A stretch of 64,000 nt of DNA, from the NCBI GenBank assembly GCA_002338715.1, contig DDIR01000066.1, positions 46,411-110,410 of the forward strand, given 5' to 3'. Positions 16,601-24,160 of the stretch are shown piece by piece. Numbering within the stretch: position 1 is the stretch's first letter; the number at the start of each line of letters is the position of its first letter. The notes beneath the pieces were generated by a model. The model did no database searches. It was not told the origin of the DNA and saw only the letters and a list, made by a program, of their open reading frames with translations. Both the position numbers and the translations under genes were made by a program. The stretch is from Phycisphaerales bacterium UBA1845. Lineage in GTDB: Bacteria; Planctomycetota; Phycisphaerae; UBA1845.

Positions 16601-18023
16601 GCTTTACGGTACGGCGCACAACACGGTGTATATCAACGCCAACGGTAACCTGACGTTCGATGCGTCGGACAGTGATTACACGGAGACGTTTGAAGAGCAC
16701 TTTGGCGAGCCGCGCATTTCGGCGGTCTGGGATGACATCAATCCGACGATCGGCGGTACGATCAGCTACAAGTCGCTGCCCGACCGTGCGGTGGTGACGT
16801 ATGACGACGTGTCGGAGATTTCGACGTCGAACTCGAACACGTTCCAGATTGAAATGTTCTACGACGGCCGCATCACGTTGAGCTACCTGCAGGTGGATAT
16901 CGCCGATGCGATTGCGGGTTTGTCGGCTGGTGCTGGACTCGATCCGGACTTCCTTGCGACGGACCTGTCGGGTGTTGGATCATGCGGACCGCGTCCGCCG
17001 TTTGCGTCGAGTGCATCGTTGCAGACCGCGCAGAACACACCGCTGACCATTGACCTGGAAGTCGACGACGACGGTCTGCCCGAAGTTCCCGGCGCGGTGG
17101 CCACGATCATTTTGACGTTGCCGCAAGGCGACCTTCGCGACAACGGTGACAACCACGTCATCGTTCCCGGCGACCTGCCGTATACGATGGTGGGCGGTGG
17201 AACCCAGTTGGAATACACGCCCGATCCGGGTTACTCCGGGTTGGATTCGTTCACGTTCAAAGCCAATGACGGCGGCATTGCGCCGGATGGCGGCGATTCG
17301 ACGACCGCGACGGTGGATATTCTCGTCGGTGGGCCGGGGCAGATTTACTTCTGGCCGCTCGATACGAATCCCGGTTGGACGACCGAAGACATGTGGGCCT
17401 ATGGCAAACCGCAGGCGATCGATGGCGACCCGGCTGGCGGTTTCACGGGTATCAACGTCTATGGGTTCAACCTCAACGGTGAATACACCAACAACATGAG
17501 CGAGGAGCGTTTGACGACGACGCCGATTGATTGCACCAACGTCGCAGAAGCCGAACTTCGATTCCAGCGGTGGCTCGGTGTTGAGTCGGCGACTTACGAC
17601 CACGCCAAGGTGGAAATCTCGAATGACGGTTCGAACTGGACGACGATCTGGAATCACACCGGTCCGTCGCTCAATGAAAGTGCCTGGTCGCTCCAGACGT
17701 ATGACATCTCAGCCGTCGCCGACGGTCAGCCCAACGTGCTGATTCGCTGGACGATGGGTACGACCGATACCTCGGTGACGTACCACGGCTGGAACATCGA
17801 CGACATCGAGATCTGGGGCATCAACACGACCGCGTGCCTGACGCCGGGCGACTACGATGCCGACGGTGACTGGGACCTCGTCGACCTTTCGGCGTTCACG
17901 CAGTGCTTCGGCGCTGGAAAGGGTCAGCAGCCGGAATGCAGTTGCGGTAACCTGGCGCTGCCGAACGAAGACATCGACCTCGCCGACTGGGCGGTGCTGT
18001 CATCGTTCCTCGCCGGCCCGTAG
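13680..18023 (+). CDS. Very large exported subtilisin-like serine protease with multiple beta modules and dockerin-like tail
   Basis: A 1447-residue exported protein. The ATG at 13680 follows GGAGGA by 12 bases, and a signal peptide (MFMKKIAGIVRA... VASPVFAQ) follows. Residues of about 60-270 look like a pro-region. The S8 peptidase domain has Asp278 (VLVYDGGEV), His307 (HSTHVAGTIGG), the oxyanion Asn region (ISNNSIGTN) and Ser502 (GTSMASPTIAG). After it come a jelly-roll of the kind seen after subtilases (VTLAWDDVPGTPNVNP), Ig/fibronectin-like segments, a cadherin-like segment (TFKANDGGIAPDGGDS) and a jelly-roll (WPLDTNPGWTTEDMW). The tail is dockerin-like (GDYDADGDWDLVDLSAFTQC ... DIDLADWAVLSSFLAGP). 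It is probably a cell-surface or secreted protease. Confidence 0.92.
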   Translation: MFMKKIAGIVRAGAAALCLVVVASPVFAQVAGHDTSKIRWRSGEVMTTLKTAQEAATDLSVLAGNRAAQKHVVVQFDGPLSDAQRAKLSAAGVSLLNYVGDNAYFAAFDDAGVNQDALRAVSSLRASMAIERDWKLHPSIIRDEVFEWAIVDGAKTPRAKDPMEEESPRLINDNREMVVAVYVLFHPDIKLDTVGLETVRSHGGRVQSYMRSINGFVVEMPAKNLKALADEDAVQYMEPPLPQFSEMNNSNRAITGADIVQAAPYNLDGSGVSVLVYDGGEVLASHPDFGGRATVRDSSGVSDHSTHVAGTIGGNGAGSSGLYRGMAPAVTIESYGFEQPGGLSPGFLYTDPGDLEADYNEAINTFGADISNNSIGTNTAPNGYPCEWTGDYGVCGALIDAIARGSLGNPMRIVWANGNERQTTRCGDLYNTTAPPAGAKNHITVGALNSNDDSVTSFTSWGPVDDGRLKPDIAGPGCQSNDDFDVTSTSSSGGYTGKCGTSMASPTIAGLSALLLQDYRAQFPGEPDFRNSTLKAIFANTAVDIEQVGPDYKTGYGSVRIEPAINLVRAENFVEETVSQGDTYSLVIVVSPGDPELRVTLAWDDVPGTPNVNPVLVNDLDLQVYDPNGVRHFPWTLNPASPATPAVQNAEDHVNNIEQVTVGTPMAGAWRVDVVGFNVPQGPQPFSVAANPVLVNCSDAGLARLDRTKYACESEGILTVIDCGLNTDDLVIETVSVEVASSTEPTGETVILTETAGASAAFVATIGFSTVDGAGVIQVTAGDTVTLTYIDADDGDGGVNVVVTDVAVVDCTPPVISNVQVGTVNPRDAALSFDTDESSFGTVNYGLSCGALTESVGGGLATAHAFGLTGLTDDTTYFFSVSASDEAGNSATDDNGSACYSFTTPEVPDFFTEQFAAGLDIQNSKITFTPNGSNDFYDACIESIVSLPTDPAGGTSVSLSDDGNSSFAPAQPILLYGTAHNTVYINANGNLTFDASDSDYTETFEEHFGEPRISAVWDDINPTIGGTISYKSLPDRAVVTYDDVSEISTSNSNTFQIEMFYDGRITLSYLQVDIADAIAGLSAGAGLDPDFLATDLSGVGSCGPRPPFASSASLQTAQNTPLTIDLEVDDDGLPEVPGAVATIILTLPQGDLRDNGDNHVIVPGDLPYTMVGGGTQLEYTPDPGYSGLDSFTFKANDGGIAPDGGDSTTATVDILVGGPGQIYFWPLDTNPGWTTEDMWAYGKPQAIDGDPAGGFTGINVYGFNLNGEYTNNMSEERLTTTPIDCTNVAEAELRFQRWLGVESATYDHAKVEISNDGSNWTTIWNHTGPSLNESAWSLQTYDISAVADGQPNVLIRWTMGTTDTSVTYHGWNIDDIEIWGINTTACLTPGDYDADGDWDLVDLSAFTQCFGAGKGQQPECSCGNLALPNEDIDLADWAVLSSFLAGP

Positions 18024-18078
18024 GTCGCATGCATTTGGATAGTTGATTAAGAGTGCCATTTGGGCGCTCGCAACATCG

Positions 18079-18130
18079 GAGGACACTTCTCATGACTGGC
18101 AGCAATGCAATGGTCATGCGAAGTGTCCTC
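18079..18130 (+). promoter_or_regulatory. Long hairpin enclosing ribosome binding site and start codon
   Basis: Two 18-base arms (18079-18096 and 18113-18130) pair at 17 of 18 positions around a 16-base loop. The 5' arm contains most of the Shine-Dalgarno GGAGGA (18078-18083) and the ATG at 18092. As RNA this would hide the start of the lipoprotein gene. No U-tract follows, so it is not a terminator. It may control translation, or it may be a chance inverted duplication. Confidence 0.75.
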
Positions 18131-18922
18131 TTTGTGTTTTCGGTTCTGTGCGCGCACGGCTGCGTGCAGAAGCTCGATCCTGATCTGTTCATTTCCATCG
18201 AGGACGCGGGGCGGATTCAACTTGGCGATTCGGTTGATGAAATTCACGCGATGACCGGCGCGGCTGGCGAGTTTGGGTTTCAGGCTCAATCGGACAGGGG
18301 AGAATTGCTTGGTTTGGAATACGCGATCGGTTCGACCAATGGCCGCGTGTTCATGATCTTTCGCGATGGAAAGCTGCGGCAGGTTTCTCCCGTGCAATGG
18401 GGAGAAAGGGTCAAGATCACCGGAAAAGACCGGCCCAGTTCAAGCAAGCTGGACCCGGCGAATCCGAGAAACCGTCTGGTGCATATTCTCAACTGCGACA
18501 CGCTCATCGGCGATCAACTCGTCGAATTCGCAAAAGAGCGACATCCGGGACGCCCTGATGCAATTCCCAATGTCCTGATTCCGGCAATCGCTGCGTCAGT
18601 TATTGCGCCGCCGCTTTTAATCTACGGAATCGACGACCACATCAAAACCAAGGAGCGCGATAAGGAAAGACAGCACCTCAAAGCAAAGTTGGCGCCCGCG
18701 AATATTCAATGGGGGATGACTCCAGAACAAGTTCAAGCGGTTTACGGTGACCCGTACTTCGAGCAAAACGCCGGTCAAGTCAAAGGATGCGTTTACGGCG
18801 ATCGCCGACTTGGAGCGCAAATCGCTGTCGAATACATTTACAGTCAAGTTCGGGCGAAGTATGGCCGGCGCTTCGTCCCTGCAGATTGGACTGTTGGGCA
18901 GGAGGGTTACGCCGATCGTTAA
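18092..18922 (+). CDS. Putative lipoprotein of unknown function
   Basis: A 276-residue protein, started at the ATG at 18092 with GGAGGA eight bases upstream; ATGs at 18110 and 18116 are alternatives that would leave a shorter signal. The signal sequence (MRSVLFVFSVLCAHGC) ends in a lipobox-like AHGC. Two segments look like repeats of a small SmpA/OmlA-type motif: SIEDAGRIQLGDSVDEIHAM near residue 35 and NIQWGMTPEQVQAVYGDPYF near residue 208. Both follow the pattern 'I-x-x-G-M/D-x-x-x-x-V/I-x-x-x-x-G' used in lipoproteins that bind outer-membrane partners. A hydrophobic stretch (VLIPAIAASVIAPPLLIYGI) lies between them. Its last codons overlap the 3' end of the convergent GNAT gene by four bases. 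Confidence 0.7.
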   Translation: MTGSNAMVMRSVLFVFSVLCAHGCVQKLDPDLFISIEDAGRIQLGDSVDEIHAMTGAAGEFGFQAQSDRGELLGLEYAIGSTNGRVFMIFRDGKLRQVSPVQWGERVKITGKDRPSSSKLDPANPRNRLVHILNCDTLIGDQLVEFAKERHPGRPDAIPNVLIPAIAASVIAPPLLIYGIDDHIKTKERDKERQHLKAKLAPANIQWGMTPEQVQAVYGDPYFEQNAGQVKGCVYGDRRLGAQIAVEYIYSQVRAKYGRRFVPADWTVGQEGYADR

Positions 18923-19458
18923 GAGGCCGTTGTTTGCGCTAGGGGTCTCCAATTCCCCGCGAGTTTCTTCAGCGCGGAGCCAATCGGAATGAACAGGGTT
19001 TGTGGTTCGTCTTTGAAACGTTGAAATCCGAAGTGCTCGTAGAACGCGGCTGCGTTTTCATCTTTCGCGTCGACGACCAATGCGTACGCGGCGATGCCTG
19101 ATTTACAGGTTCGGCTGATGGCATCGAACAGCATGGCGCCGCCCAATTTCTTGCCTTTGTAATTCATGTCGACAGCAAGGCGGCCGACCTTGACGGCTGG
19201 GACGGTCGGGTAGCGCGGCAGCTTCTTGGCGAGATCTGGCGGCAATTCAGTTATCACGATACCGAATGCCGCGAGCGTGTAGTAACCGGCGATTTGATCG
19301 GTGGCGTTGTCGATCGCGACGTAGCACGCAGTGACGCGGCGGCGCATGTCCTGCCCGACTCGAACTTGAAAATAATCATTGAGTGGTTCGACGCCACAGT
19401 TGAACATGGTGCGGTCGCGCTCTTGGGTGAGCGATTCAATGCGAAACGGACGATTCAC
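18919..19458 (-). CDS. GNAT-type toxin of a GNAT/DUF1778 toxin-antitoxin pair
   Basis: A 179-residue acetyltransferase of the TacT/AtaT group. Known members acetylate aminoacyl-tRNA and block translation. The start is a GTG at 19458 that overlaps the antitoxin stop (GTGA). The N-terminus has the group hallmark RTMFNCGVEPLNDYF, followed by YVAIDNATDQIAGYYTL and the acetyl-CoA region VKVGRLAVDMNYKGKKLGG (R/K-x-x-G-x-G/A variant), then YEHFGFQRF near the end. Order, overlap and family all match a type II module with the upstream DUF1778 gene. No target can be deduced. Confidence 0.9.
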   Translation of the reverse strand: MNRPFRIESLTQERDRTMFNCGVEPLNDYFQVRVGQDMRRRVTACYVAIDNATDQIAGYYTLAAFGIVITELPPDLAKKLPRYPTVPAVKVGRLAVDMNYKGKKLGGAMLFDAISRTCKSGIAAYALVVDAKDENAAAFYEHFGFQRFKDEPQTLFIPIGSALKKLAGNWRPLAQTTAS

Positions 19459-19745
19459 GATGGGTCGATAAGCTCTTTATGCGCAGCCGCCGCTCGCTTC
19501 ATTGCCGGTGTGGGTGGTGCGGGGTCGAGCAGCGCTTCGGCAAAGCGCATTTGATCTTCGAGGGTCGGTTGCATCAATTCGCGTTGCGCGATCGTGCGCT
19601 CGGCTGCTTCCTTGGCGGCTGACACGACGAAATCAGAAATGCTTCGTCCCTCAACTTCCGCCGCCCGCTGCAGGAGTGCGTACACATTTTGGGGCAGGCG
19701 CGCTTCGAGTCGTGCGGACTTCTTTGTTTTGGTCTGTTTGATCAC
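19455..19745 (-). CDS. DUF1778 antitoxin (ribbon-helix-helix, TacA type)
   Basis: A 96-residue protein. The chosen start is a GTG at 19745 with GGAG eight bases upstream; longer readings include sequence from the promoter. The N-terminal half is a DUF1778 ribbon-helix-helix (SARLEARLPQNVYALLQRAA, then EGRSISDFVVSAAKEAAERT). The C-terminal half (MRFAEALLDPAPPTPAMKRA) is the extended toxin-wrapping segment of TacA proteins. It precedes and overlaps the GNAT toxin, and the family normally represses its own promoter. A perfect 7-3-7 inverted repeat sits between its -35 and -10. Confidence 0.9.
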   Translation of the reverse strand: MIKQTKTKKSARLEARLPQNVYALLQRAAEVEGRSISDFVVSAAKEAAERTIAQRELMQPTLEDQMRFAEALLDPAPPTPAMKRAAAAHKELIDPS

Positions 19746-19779
19746 GACTGCGGCTCCGTATTCAATACCGATTGTCTGT

Positions 19780-19808
19780 AGTATACGGCAATATGCCGTA
19801 CAAAGCAA
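19780..19808 (-). promoter_or_regulatory. Promoter with embedded operator of the GNAT/DUF1778 operon
   Basis: Reading the minus strand, TTGCTT (19803-19808) and TATACT (19780-19785) are separated by exactly 17 bases. The spacer and the edge of the -10 hold the perfect inverted repeat TACGGCA-ATA-TGCCGTA (19784-19800). This is the expected position for a ribbon-helix-helix antitoxin to exclude RNA polymerase. The antitoxin GTG is 35 bases downstream. Confidence 0.75.
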
Positions 19809-19840
19809 GCTGGTTTTCAGGTCTCAGGGCGATTTCCGCT

Positions 19841-19868
19841 TGGATTCCCGCGTGCGTGGGAATGACGG
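19841..19868. repeat. Palindromic repeat, family A, single copy
   Basis: Copy of the TGGATTCCCGC...GCGGGAATGACGG element, with one change in each arm (GCGTGCGTGGG). It lies between the antitoxin promoter and the 3' end of the TPR gene. Confidence 0.75.
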
Positions 19869-19871
19869 CCT

Positions 19872-21581
19872 TTACCGCTTCTTGCTGATTTCGACGAGGA
19901 TGTCGCGGCCTTTTTGGGTGTCGGGGGCGATTTCGGCTAGGGATTGCCATGCTGCGGTGGCTCGGTCGAGCAGGCCCATGTCCTGCAGGGCGAGGGCGAG
20001 GTTGGCGCGGAACTCGACGTTGTTGGGTTCGCAGCGGACGGCTTGCTCGAAGTATTCGACCGCGAGCGAGAAGTTCTGACAGTCGGCGAAGATCAATCCC
20101 AACTCGTAGTACACTTCGACGGCTCGGGTATCGAGCGCGAGCGCCCGCTTGAAGGTGTCGATGGCCGTGTCGTTCTTGCCGGCTTCTCGGTACGCAAGAC
20201 CGAGCTTGATATACGCCTTCACGTAGTTGGGGTTGAGTTGCAGTGCGCGGTGGAATGCGTTGATCGCTTCCTCGCGCCGGCCCTGATGACGCAAGAGCAA
20301 GCCAAGTCGATAGTGCAGGTCGGCGTATGTCGGGTGGCGCTCGATGGCCTTCTCGTAGCGTTGCACCTGATGCCTGACGAGGTCGATCGACGCTTCGCTT
20401 TGCTGTGCTTCTCTCTCTTGAGATTCGCTTTCGATCTGTGCGGCTTGCTCGGAGCCGAGATGTTTCTTGATTTGGTTGCCGATCGACGCCTTGAGTTGCA
20501 GGCGGGCGATCTCGCCAAAGAGCATCGTGCTATTGGGCTCAACTCCGGAGGCCATCTCAAAGGTGGCTTGTGCTTCTTCGGGGTCGCCGTTTTGCAATTG
20601 AGCGACGCCCAGTCCGACGTACGCAGTCAGCAGGCGGTCGTTCAATTCAACGGCATCGTTGAACGCCTTCGCGGATTCGAGATGATTCCCTGCGCGCAAG
20701 TGCAGCGTACCGATCTTGACGAACGCTTCGAGGTAGTCGGGATTCAGCTTGACGGCTTGTCGGTACTGAACCATCGCCCGCGCCGAGTCGCCTTTTTTCG
20801 CGTAGATGTCGCCAAGTTGCACGTGGTGATCGGCGAAGCCCGGCTGGTCTGCGATGAGTTTTTGCAGATGAAGGATCGCTTCGTCGTACTGCCCCGATTG
20901 CTCGTATGCCTGCACGATTTCGTCAGCCGCTTCCCAGTTGTCGGGGTCGATGGTGAGTGCGTACTGATAGCGCTGGATGGCTTCGGGATAGTTGCCCGCG
21001 GTCATGTGCAAATTGGCGAGCGCCAGCGACAGGCTGATGTCACCCGGTTCGGCGAAGCACAGTTGCTCGTAGTGGTCGATGGCCTCATCGAGGTTGCCGA
21101 GTCGCAGGTAGATCGCGCCGAGGCGTTCGTGGGCGTTGCGAAGTTCCGGCGCCAGGTCGGCTGCCTGAAGGTATAGCGAGCGCGCTTCTTCGATGTCGCC
21201 CGACTTTTCAACGCAGAATCCCAGTGCAAAAACGATTGCCGACTCGTGCGGCTGAAGCGCGACCGCGTCGCGCAACGTTTCGATGGCGTCGGGCAGGCGA
21301 TTGACTTCGTCATACGCGCACGCCAAGCCGAGAAGAGCCGTGATGTCGTCGTGGTCCTGATCGAGTGATTGTTCGAATGTCACGCACGCTTCGACCGCGA
21401 GGTTTTCGCGCAGCAGGCGCACGCCGAATCGGTTCAGGTGTTGAATGTCGGTGGGGTGGAGCTTGGCCAACTGCTTGAGCGTGGCCGTTTCGATGACGCC
21501 GTCGTCGACGAACGTACCGCGAAACGCTGCGGCCAACTCAGCCAACAAACCGCGACCTACGATTTCGAGCAAGTATGACAT
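19872..21581 (-). CDS. TPR-repeat protein (about 569 residues)
   Basis: The start is the ATG at 21581 (MSYLLEIVGRGLLAELAAAF); further upstream the frame overlaps the previous gene and is not TPR-like. From about residue 55 to the end there is an array of roughly twelve 34-residue tetratricopeptide units. Well-kept examples are LGAIYLRLGNLDEAIDHYEQ, LGLLLRHQGRREEAINAFHR and LGLAYREAGKNDTAIDTFKR. A polar coiled segment (GSEQAAQIESESQEREAQQS) interrupts the array near residue 360. There is no signal peptide, so it is probably a cytoplasmic scaffold. It follows another TPR gene by 31 bases and is likely in the same operon. Its partners are unknown. Confidence 0.88.
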   Translation of the reverse strand: MSYLLEIVGRGLLAELAAAFRGTFVDDGVIETATLKQLAKLHPTDIQHLNRFGVRLLRENLAVEACVTFEQSLDQDHDDITALLGLACAYDEVNRLPDAIETLRDAVALQPHESAIVFALGFCVEKSGDIEEARSLYLQAADLAPELRNAHERLGAIYLRLGNLDEAIDHYEQLCFAEPGDISLSLALANLHMTAGNYPEAIQRYQYALTIDPDNWEAADEIVQAYEQSGQYDEAILHLQKLIADQPGFADHHVQLGDIYAKKGDSARAMVQYRQAVKLNPDYLEAFVKIGTLHLRAGNHLESAKAFNDAVELNDRLLTAYVGLGVAQLQNGDPEEAQATFEMASGVEPNSTMLFGEIARLQLKASIGNQIKKHLGSEQAAQIESESQEREAQQSEASIDLVRHQVQRYEKAIERHPTYADLHYRLGLLLRHQGRREEAINAFHRALQLNPNYVKAYIKLGLAYREAGKNDTAIDTFKRALALDTRAVEVYYELGLIFADCQNFSLAVEYFEQAVRCEPNNVEFRANLALALQDMGLLDRATAAWQSLAEIAPDTQKGRDILVEISKKR

Positions 21582-21612
21582 CCGTGTACGCCTTGTCGAA
21601 GTTTCGCGGAGT

Positions 21613-22833
21613 TTATGCCGCCAGGGTGTCGAGCGCCTTTTGGGCGGCTTCGTAATCACTGTTGATGCGCAACGCCTGTTTGTACGCCCAGCGGGCGCGT
21701 TCGATCTGCCCGGTGTCGCAGTAGAGATTGCCGAGCAGGTAATAGGTGTCGGCGTATTCCGCACCGAGCAGGATCGTCTGTTCGAGGCGACTGGCTGCGT
21801 CGAGCGGGCGGTCCGAGCATTCGTACAACTTGGCCAGCAGAATCATCGCCTTGACGAATTTCGGGTTGATCGAGATGGCCTGCTCAACGGCTGCAATGGC
21901 GTCGTCGGATCGGTTGAGTCGCGCGAGGGCGGCGCCGCAAAGATAATGCAACCGGGCGCGTTGCGGACTGCGCTGGACGGCTTGCATGAGTACCGCCACA
22001 AGCATCTGATAGACGTCTTCGTTGACGTCTTCGTCATCGATGTCAAAGAAAGCCTCGGCGAATTCCGGATCGTCTTCGATCAATTTGCTGAGCGTGTCGA
22101 GGTCAGACGCGTTGGCTTGCGATTCGTCTTCTGCGGGCATTTCCGCCCAGACGCCCGCGCCCTTGCTTTCGGTTGAATTGGCGCGGGCTGCGTGGGTCAG
22201 CAGTAGCGCGATGTTCGCATCGGTTGGCCGGGCTTTCTGTGCTTTTTCCAGGCTGCGAAGTGCGCCGGCCATATCGCCCGCAACACCGCGACACATCGCC
22301 TGCGACACGAGCGCGTCGGCGTGGTCTTTTTGAATCGACAGCGCCTGGGTGAAGCGCAGTTCGGCTTCTTCGTTTTGATCGATGGCGCTGAGCATGGTTC
22401 CAAGTTGGAAGTGCAACTCGGCGCTGTCGGCATTGTCGCGTACACCGTTGCGAAGCGTGCGGATAGCCTCGTCGTGTTTGCCGGCTTTGAAGCGCACGAG
22501 GGCAAGGCGAATGATCGCATCGACATCGTTGGGATGTTGATCGAGATACTGCGCCGTGATCGATGCTGCGTGGCGCAGGTCGTTGCTTCCGACGAGTGCG
22601 GACACGAGATATCCGGACAGATTCTTGTTGTCCGGATTCAGCTTGGTGGCTGCAGACAGTTCGGTGACGGCTTGCTCGTAGGCCCCGGCATTGAGCAGAC
22701 AGATTCCCTTGCGCAGGTGATTCTTGCTGGCGAAGTAGTCGCGAAGCAGCCCGGGAAGGCGATTGTGTTCGATGTCGCCAAACGATTGACTGTGCTGCTC
22801 GGCGGATGAATGCGGCTTGGTCCTTGCGCGCAT
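21613..22833 (-). CDS. TPR-repeat protein (about 406 residues)
   Basis: The ATG at 22833 has AAGGAG about six bases upstream, which decides the start over one eight codons earlier. The protein has TPR units along most of its length, for example GICLLNAGAYEQAVTELSAA, LVRFKAGKHDEAIRTLRNG and LCGAALARLNRSDDAIAAVE. An acidic insert near residue 235 (EDDPEFAEAFFDIDDEDVNE) separates two TPR groups. There is no signal peptide or enzyme motif. It stands just upstream of a longer TPR gene, and the two probably act together, but nothing indicates the process. Confidence 0.87.
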   Translation of the reverse strand: MRARTKPHSSAEQHSQSFGDIEHNRLPGLLRDYFASKNHLRKGICLLNAGAYEQAVTELSAATKLNPDNKNLSGYLVSALVGSNDLRHAASITAQYLDQHPNDVDAIIRLALVRFKAGKHDEAIRTLRNGVRDNADSAELHFQLGTMLSAIDQNEEAELRFTQALSIQKDHADALVSQAMCRGVAGDMAGALRSLEKAQKARPTDANIALLLTHAARANSTESKGAGVWAEMPAEDESQANASDLDTLSKLIEDDPEFAEAFFDIDDEDVNEDVYQMLVAVLMQAVQRSPQRARLHYLCGAALARLNRSDDAIAAVEQAISINPKFVKAMILLAKLYECSDRPLDAASRLEQTILLGAEYADTYYLLGNLYCDTGQIERARWAYKQALRINSDYEAAQKALDTLAA

Positions 22834-23089
22834 GGGCTTCTCCTTGGGCCGTACCAAAACAAACGACAGATGCTCACTTGGTACTATCGGAATCGCGCAA
22901 AAAAATTGTTACGCAAAGGCGTGGGGGTGGAGCGGGCGTGGTCGATGTGGGTGCAACAATCGCCCGGGACCGGCGCGCGGCGGAATGACGGGGCGATATT
23001 ATCGGACGGTCGATGGGGTCATTGTGCGGAATATTCCACCAGTCAACTCAGAGTGAACGCACGCAACCCTGTTACCTGAACGTTCGTCG

Positions 23090-23965
23090 TCATCGGACAA
23101 TAAACGCGTCGGTGTGGTACTTGCGGATGCGGGCAAGCGCCTGGCTGGCTTCGCGATAGGTGTTGTACTTACCGACCCGGACGACATGCTTGGCACCGGC
23201 ACCGCGCGATTCGGGAATCGCCAGTGCGTTGATGCCTTGTTGTCGCAAACGGGCAGCCGCCTGGTGGGCGTGTTCGATACGGGCATATGCGCCGCACTGG
23301 ATTTCAAAGCGCCCGGTTTGCGATGTGCGTGGTTGGGTCGGGCTCGTTGCGGTCAGCGTCGTGCGATTTCTCGGTTGCACGTTGGTTCGGTAGCGGGGTT
23401 TTGTGATGCGCGGTTTCGTGTTGGTTTGTCCGGGTTTTTTTGAATAAGTCGAGGTTGGGAATTTCTGAGCGAGTTCCCCGAGCACGCGTGCGGACTCGGT
23501 GCGATCACCGGTTCGCTCGCAGGCCATCGCCAACTGGTGCATGACCTGATCGGTCGGCGGTGAGTCGGGCAGTTCGGGGAGAGCTGATTCGTACAGTTCG
23601 CGCGCTTGTGGGTATGAGCCGTCGTCAAACGCGACGTTGGCCAACTGCACTTCGATCCACGCGCGCAGGCGTTTTTCGCGGGCGATGTGTTGTGCGGTGG
23701 TGAGGTCGTTGACACCCATGCGCCGCTGGTCTTTCATCAGGCGGCACTGCCCGCGCATGTAGAGCGCTTCGGCGATGTCGTTGTTGGTCTGATACGACGC
23801 GATCACCGGGTTGAGGATTTTCTCGCATTGGTCGTAATTGCGACGCTGCAATTCACCGCGGGCTTGTTCGATTTGCTGGATGGCGGCTGGTGGAAGCTGT
23901 TGGCAGCCGGCTACCAGTGCGATCCATCCGGAGAGAACGAGCAAACTCATCCTTGCGTTTGCCAT
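23090..23965 (-). CDS. Lipoprotein with TPR-like region and C-terminal SPOR domain
   Basis: A 291-residue envelope protein starting at the ATG at 23965. A lipoprotein signal (MSLLVLSGWIALVAGC) is followed by a TPR-like helical region (ARGELQRRNYDQCEKILNPV, YPQARELYESALPELPDSPP). A basic, Thr/Arg-rich linker (residues about 180-220) leads to a SPOR domain at the C-terminus: GRFEIQCGAYARIEHAHQAA, then VVRVGKYNTYREASQALARI. SPOR domains bind denuded peptidoglycan, often at the division site, so a role in cell-wall organisation is likely. It is monocistronic on the minus strand, with about 250 bases between it and the TPR pair. Confidence 0.88.
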   Translation of the reverse strand: MANARMSLLVLSGWIALVAGCQQLPPAAIQQIEQARGELQRRNYDQCEKILNPVIASYQTNNDIAEALYMRGQCRLMKDQRRMGVNDLTTAQHIAREKRLRAWIEVQLANVAFDDGSYPQARELYESALPELPDSPPTDQVMHQLAMACERTGDRTESARVLGELAQKFPTSTYSKKPGQTNTKPRITKPRYRTNVQPRNRTTLTATSPTQPRTSQTGRFEIQCGAYARIEHAHQAAARLRQQGINALAIPESRGAGAKHVVRVGKYNTYREASQALARIRKYHTDAFIVR

Positions 23966-24160
23966 GATTGTTGACCTGCTTTCGCTAAATGGTTCAATTT
24001 GACTGGCCCGCATCCTGGGGTTTCGACACTTGCGGTCGGAGGCGGTGCCTCCCCATAATGCCGATGGGCGCGGGGAATCGCAAGTCTTAATGTGGGCTGG
24101 GCTTGATCTATCGGGTCGGGATTGGGGTCGGATTCCTTACTTCTGTCGAGGTGACATGCT

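Noticed and set aside
19944-21176. 410-residue open frame on the plus strand opposite the TPR gene
   Set aside because: The TPR periodicity is clear on the minus strand. The plus frame has only periodic Val/Asp/Gly shadows of it.
24038-24052. Short hairpin GGAGGC-GGT-GCCTCC upstream of the acyl-CoA ligase gene
   Set aside because: Only six pairs and no T-run, so too weak to call a terminator or regulator.
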